Source: Hydrogenophaga sp.
GTDB taxonomy: Bacteria > Pseudomonadota > Gammaproteobacteria > Burkholderiales > Burkholderiaceae_C
Direction of reading: 5' to 3'
Assembly: GCA_011390855.1 (NCBI GenBank)
Contig: JAABRN010000401.1
Span: 1 to 9,302 of the forward strand
Length of the DNA: 9,302 nt
The notes beneath the pieces are model-generated. The model was not told the DNA's origin and ran no database searches. It worked only from the letters and a program-made list of their open reading frames with translations. A program made the position numbers and the translations under genes. Positions within the stretch are counted from its first letter, which is position 1, and the number at the start of each line of letters is the position of its first letter. Positions 6,513-9,302 of the stretch are shown here, one piece after another.

Positions 6513-7397
6513 TCAGGACATCACGCGTCGGATGTGTGCCTTCACTGATTCGCTGAGTTCTTCGTTGGCCAAAGCCAGATCGATGGTCGCCTGCAGAAAG
6601 CCTTCCTTGCTCCCGCAGTCGTAACGGGTGCCCAGGTAGCGGAATGCCTGCACTTTTTCTTTGCCGATCAAGGCCGCAATGCCGTCGGTGAGCTGGATCT
6701 CGCCGCCCGCCCCTCGCGGCTGGCGGCGCACACTTTCGAACACCGCGGGTGTCAGGATGTACCGCCCAGCAACCGCCAGTGTCGAAGGCGCCACCTCTGG
6801 TGCAGGCTTCTCAACCATGGCAAACACCTCCGCCAGGGACTGATCGACGCCATGCACATCCACCACGCCATAGCGCCGCGTGTCGGCTCTGGGCACATCC
6901 TGAACCGCCAGCACCGTGCCTGGACTCTGCTCAAACGCTGCCACCATCTGCTGAAGCACCGTGGGGCCACCGGCACCTTGTTGGTCGCCGATCATGAGGT
7001 CGTCTGCCAGCAGCACGGCAAAAGGCTCATCGCCCACCAGCCGTTCCGCGCACAGCACAGCATGTCCCAAGCCCAAAGCGCGGGGCTGGCGCACATAAAC
7101 GCAGTCCATGTCGTCAGGCTTGATGGCGTGAACCAGTGACAGCAGTGCATGCTTGTTGCCCGCCTCAAGCTCGGTTTCCAGCTCAAACGCCGTATCGAAG
7201 TGATCTTCGATGGCGCGCTTATGCCGCCCCGTCACGAAAATCATTTCCCGGATGCCGGCCGCATAGGCCTCTTCCACTGCGTACTGGATGAGGGGCTTGT
7301 CCACGACAGGCAACATTTCTTTGGGAATGGCCTTGGTAGCCGGCAGGAAACGGGTTCCCAGGCCACCCACAGGAAATACAGCTTTTCTGATCGTCAT
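6513..7397 (-). CDS. galU: UTP--glucose-1-phosphate uridylyltransferase GalU
   Basis: GalU joins UTP and glucose-1-phosphate to give UDP-glucose, the precursor of UDP-galactose, glucosylated lipopolysaccharide and exopolysaccharide. The 294-residue product (E. coli GalU has 302) has the nucleotide-binding [20 protein letters not shown] (11-30, with Lys26), [12 protein letters not shown] (103-114), the metal-site ADD (131-133), VEKP (195-198), GGEIQLTD (231-238) and RYDCG (258-262). The frame stays open upstream to 7463, but only the ATG at 7397 gives the family N-terminus [13 protein letters not shown] partial SD (AGGGA) lies about 12 bases upstream of it. It is divergent from manC, with 117 bases between the two start codons, and convergent with the methyltransferase gene. 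With manC and galE it forms a nucleotide-sugar supply region. Confidence 0.97.
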   Translation of the reverse strand: MTIRKAVFPVGGLGTRFLPATKAIPKEMLPVVDKPLIQYAVEEAYAAGIREMIFVTGRHKRAIEDHFDTAFELETELEAGNKHALLSLVHAIKPDDMDCVYVRQPRALGLGHAVLCAERLVGDEPFAVLLADDLMIGDQQGAGGPTVLQQMVAAFEQSPGTVLAVQDVPRADTRRYGVVDVHGVDQSLAEVFAMVEKPAPEVAPSTLAVAGRYILTPAVFESVRRQPRGAGGEIQLTDGIAALIGKEKVQAFRYLGTRYDCGSKEGFLQATIDLALANEELSESVKAHIRRVMS

Positions 7398-7437
7398 GGC
7401 GTTGTGATTCCCTAATGCATTGGTTTGACAGGCATCC

Positions 7438-7443
7438 ATAATA
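7438..7443 (-). promoter_or_regulatory. candidate -10 element for galU
   Basis: TATTAT on the minus strand matches five of six bases of the -10 consensus and would start transcription about 34 bases before the galU ATG. The -35 is poor: the best options are CATTGT with a 16-base spacer or GCATTG with 17. On the plus strand a perfect TTGACA at 7425-7430 points toward manC but has no -10 at 16 to 18 bases, so I do not call a manC promoter. Confidence 0.35.
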
Positions 7444-7471
7444 CAAGCGCGGCGCCTGCACAATGCGCTTG
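7444..7471. repeat. inverted repeat in the galU-manC divergent region
   Basis: CAAGCGC (7444-7450) and GCGCTTG (7465-7471) are perfect seven-base inverted arms whose starts lie 21 bases apart, about two helical turns. The repeat abuts the candidate galU -10 and covers its spacer and -35 region. Such placement fits an operator for a dimeric regulator acting on one or both divergent genes, but this is inferred from geometry only. Confidence 0.4.
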
Positions 7472-7476
7472 CGCGC

Positions 7477-7490
7477 GGTCGTGTGCGACC
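7477..7490 (+). repeat. short hairpin in the manC leader region
   Basis: GGTCG and CGACC flank a TGTG loop, a perfect five-base-pair stem ending 24 bases before the manC start codon. manC has no visible SD, so a small leader stem could matter for initiation. It is short enough to occur by chance in GC-rich DNA. Confidence 0.25.
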
Positions 7491-7514
7491 AATTCATCCC
7501 CAAATGACGACACC

Positions 7515-8975
7515 ATGAGCTTGCCCAAGAACATCACTCCCGTCATTCTCTGTGGCGGGTCGGGAACGCGACTGTGGCCCCTGAGTCGACAGAGCTTTCC
7601 CAAGCAGTTTGTTCCCCTCATCGGTCAGCAAAATCTGCTTCAGCTCACACTGGAACGGCTGAGCTGGTGCAAGCAACCGGTGATCTGTGTGGCGTCGGAA
7701 GAACACCGCTTTCTGGTGCAGGATGCCCTGCGCAGCGAAAAAACACCAGGACAGGTGCTGCTGGAACCCACCGCGCGCAACACCGCCGCGGCCATGGCCC
7801 TCGCAGCCTTGCTTTCGCGTGCGAATGCAGATCACGACGCTCTGCTGCTTTTCTGTCCGGCCGACCACCACATTCCCGACATCGGGGCTTTTGAGGCCAC
7901 CGTGAGGCGCGGGGTGCCAGCGGCCGACGCAGGCGCCATCGTCACCTTCGGCGTCACGCCCAGTTTTCCCAGCAGCGCGTACGGCTACATTCGATATGGC
8001 GAACAGCGAAAAGACGGTAGCCATGCGGTCGCACGGTTCATTGAGAAGCCGGCACCGGCAGATGCTGAACAGCTGCTTTTGCAGGGAGATGTGTTGTGGA
8101 ACGCGGGTATCTTTCTGGCGCGTGGCAGCACGCTGCTGGCCGCGTTGGCGCAACACGCGCCAGACATACTCAAGGTGTGTGAAGAAGCCATGCGGGCCCC
8201 GGCGTCCGAGCAGGTCGGTGAAACTGACGCTTCGGTGGGCTTCGTTCGCCCCGATGGCGCCGTATTCCGGGCGTGCCGCTCGCAGAGCATCGACTATGCG
8301 GTGATGGAACCGCACGACAACGTGGCTGTGGTGCCGTTCAATGGGCAATGGAGCGACGTGGGCAGCTGGAATGCCGTGGCCGAACTCAGTCCGGCAGATG
8401 ACGCGGGCAACCGGATTGCCGGTCCCGGCCATGCCATCAAGGCAAGCAACACCTTCATCCATTCCTCCGGTCGAACCGTGGTGGCGCTGGGTACGTCCGA
8501 TCTGCTGATCATTGAGACACCCGATGCGGTGCTGGTGGCTCAAAAGGACCACGCCGAACAGGTCAAAGACGTTGTGAGCTACCTGACTCAGAAAAATCGC
8601 CCGGAAGCGCTGCTGCATCGGCGCGTGGCAAGACCCTGGGGCTGGTACGACAGCGTGGATGCGGGTGAACGCTTCCAGGTCAAACGCATCGGCGTCAAGC
8701 CTGGCGCTTCCCTGAGCTTGCAGAAACACCACCACCGCGCCGAACACTGGATCGTGGTCAAGGGAACGGCCGAGGTCACACGGGGCCAGGAACGTTTCCT
8801 GCTGTCCGAAAACCAGTCCACCTACATCCCCATTGGCGAAGTGCACCGCTTGCACAACCCGGGCAAGATGGAACTGGAAATGATCGAGGTGCAGTCGGGC
8901 AGCTACCTCGGTGAAGACGACATCGTTCGACTGGAAGACAACTATGGCCGAAACACGGCCGAACCCGCAAAGTAG
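7515..8975 (+). CDS. manC: bifunctional mannose-1-phosphate guanylyltransferase / mannose-6-phosphate isomerase
   Basis: This type II enzyme (ManC, AlgA, CpsB, XanB family) can isomerise fructose-6-phosphate to mannose-6-phosphate and make GDP-mannose from mannose-1-phosphate and GTP. The 486-residue product has both domains. The N-terminal nucleotidyltransferase has GGSGTRLWPLSRQSFPKQF (14-32), EPTARNTA (84-91), CPADHHI (114-120), FIEKP (175-179), WNAGIF (195-200) and WSDVGSW (279-285). The C-terminal cupin isomerase has RPWGWYD (373-379), QKHHHRAEHWIVV (403-415, with the Arg408 important in AlgA), IPIGEVHRLHNPG (438-450) and GEDDIVRLEDNYGR (466-479). The ATG at 7515 gives the standard N-terminus; there is no clear SD. 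The phosphomannomutase step between the two activities must be encoded elsewhere. galE follows after 85 bases on the same strand. Confidence 0.96.
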   Translation: MSLPKNITPVILCGGSGTRLWPLSRQSFPKQFVPLIGQQNLLQLTLERLSWCKQPVICVASEEHRFLVQDALRSEKTPGQVLLEPTARNTAAAMALAALLSRANADHDALLLFCPADHHIPDIGAFEATVRRGVPAADAGAIVTFGVTPSFPSSAYGYIRYGEQRKDGSHAVARFIEKPAPADAEQLLLQGDVLWNAGIFLARGSTLLAALAQHAPDILKVCEEAMRAPASEQVGETDASVGFVRPDGAVFRACRSQSIDYAVMEPHDNVAVVPFNGQWSDVGSWNAVAELSPADDAGNRIAGPGHAIKASNTFIHSSGRTVVALGTSDLLIIETPDAVLVAQKDHAEQVKDVVSYLTQKNRPEALLHRRVARPWGWYDSVDAGERFQVKRIGVKPGASLSLQKHHHRAEHWIVVKGTAEVTRGQERFLLSENQSTYIPIGEVHRLHNPGKMELEMIEVQSGSYLGEDDIVRLEDNYGRNTAEPAK

Positions 8976-9060
8976 TCCCTCAGCGACGGAGCGAACCCCG
9001 AATAGCCACGCGCATGAGACCCCTGCGGGTCGCGCCCCGCCCATACAAAATGGATACACC
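8976..9060. other. manC-galE spacer
   Basis: The 85-base spacer holds a small stem, GACCC (9018-9022) and GGGTC (9027-9031), with no T-run after it. I find no clear promoter, and galE has no strong SD. The spacing and shared strand are compatible with manC and galE being one transcript. Confidence 0.45.
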
Positions 9061-9302
9061 ATGAAAATTCTTCTGACCGGGGGCGCCGGGTACATTGGCA
9101 GCCACACGTGCATTGCATTGGTCGAAGCTGGTTTCGAGCCTGTTGTGCTGGACAATTTCTCCAACAGCAACCCGGTGGTCCTGGAAAGGATGGCTCGCAT
9201 CCTTGATCGTCCGGTGACGCTGGAGCGCGGCGATGTACTGGATACCGAATGGCTGGAGCAGGTACTGAGGCGCCACCGGCTTGCCGGAGTGGTGCATTTT
9301 GC
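9061..9302 (+). CDS. galE: UDP-glucose 4-epimerase GalE (5' part only)
   Basis: GalE interconverts UDP-glucose and UDP-galactose through a bound NAD. Only the first 80 codons are in the window. They translate to an extended short-chain dehydrogenase N-terminus: GGAGYIGSH (residues 7-15, NAD-binding), LDNFSNS (30-36), the RGDVLD segment near 56-61 and VVHFA at the cut edge. DNFSNS and the GYIGSH form of the glycine motif are typical of GalE and distinguish it from most other sugar dehydratases of the fold. The family is about 335-340 residues, so roughly three quarters lies beyond the right edge, including the Ser/Tyr/Lys catalytic site. The ATG at 9061 is the natural start. Its substrate, UDP-glucose, is the product of the nearby galU. 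Confidence 0.92.
   Translation, partial: MKILLTGGAGYIGSHTCIALVEAGFEPVVLDNFSNSNPVVLERMARILDRPVTLERGDVLDTEWLEQVLRRHRLAGVVHF

Noticed and set aside
7425..7430. Perfect TTGACA as a -35 of a manC promoter
   Set aside because: No -10-like hexamer occurs 16 to 18 bases downstream (the sequence there is GC-rich), and the CATAAT at 7437-7442 is only six bases away. It is kept only as a note.
7494..9200. 568-codon open frame on the minus strand, longer than manC itself
   Set aside because: It is fully antisense to manC and the start of galE, both of which have clear family motifs. The translation shows no recognisable domain and has the His/Arg/Gln-rich look of an antisense shadow in GC-rich DNA.
1..9302. 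Mobile elements, CRISPR arrays, tRNA or rRNA genes, toxin-antitoxin or defence systems
   Set aside because: I found no transposase, integrase, regularly spaced repeats, cloverleaf or rRNA segment. Nearly all of the sequence is accounted for by housekeeping genes in a familiar order.

Overview
The window reads as chromosomal DNA of a betaproteobacterium in the order Burkholderiales, probably family Comamonadaceae. This is inferred from high GC content, the style of the encoded proteins (for example the 60-residue L32 with the Burkholderiales-type C-terminus) and gene order. There is no sign of a mobile element, phage, CRISPR array, tRNA or rRNA.

Left part (1 to about 4840, all minus strand): the conserved membrane-lipid and ribosome cluster, read right to left as yceD (DUF177), rpmF (ribosomal protein L32), plsX, fabH, fabD and fabG. 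fabG runs off the left edge. PlsX makes acyl-phosphate for phospholipid synthesis. FabD loads malonyl groups on the acyl carrier protein (ACP), FabH starts the chain, and FabG carries out the first reduction of each cycle. A well-formed intrinsic terminator sits between rpmF and plsX, so the lipid genes may be partly uncoupled from the L32 gene. A good sigma70-like promoter with a perfect TATAAT lies in the yceD-rpmF gap, and a short perfect inverted repeat covers its -35.

Middle (about 4867 to 6290, plus strand): yceF (Maf family nucleotide pyrophosphatase), divergent from yceD with only 28 bases between them. It overlaps by a TTGA start/stop junction a gene for a divergent tetrapyrrole-methylase-fold methyltransferase. 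This second protein resembles RsmI only distantly. A 222-base stretch without a convincing gene separates it from the convergent galU.

Right part (about 6513 to 9302): nucleotide-sugar genes. galU (minus; UDP-glucose pyrophosphorylase) diverges from manC (plus; bifunctional mannose-1-phosphate guanylyltransferase and mannose-6-phosphate isomerase), followed by the start of galE (UDP-glucose 4-epimerase), which is cut by the right edge. Together they supply UDP-glucose, UDP-galactose and GDP-mannose for surface polysaccharides. The galU-manC gap carries an inverted repeat that could be a shared operator.

The genes are mostly ordinary housekeeping genes, and I see no clear case for a new multi-gene system. 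The points most worth a second look are the rpmF-plsX terminator, the two candidate operator repeats, and the poorly characterised methyltransferase translationally coupled to yceF.
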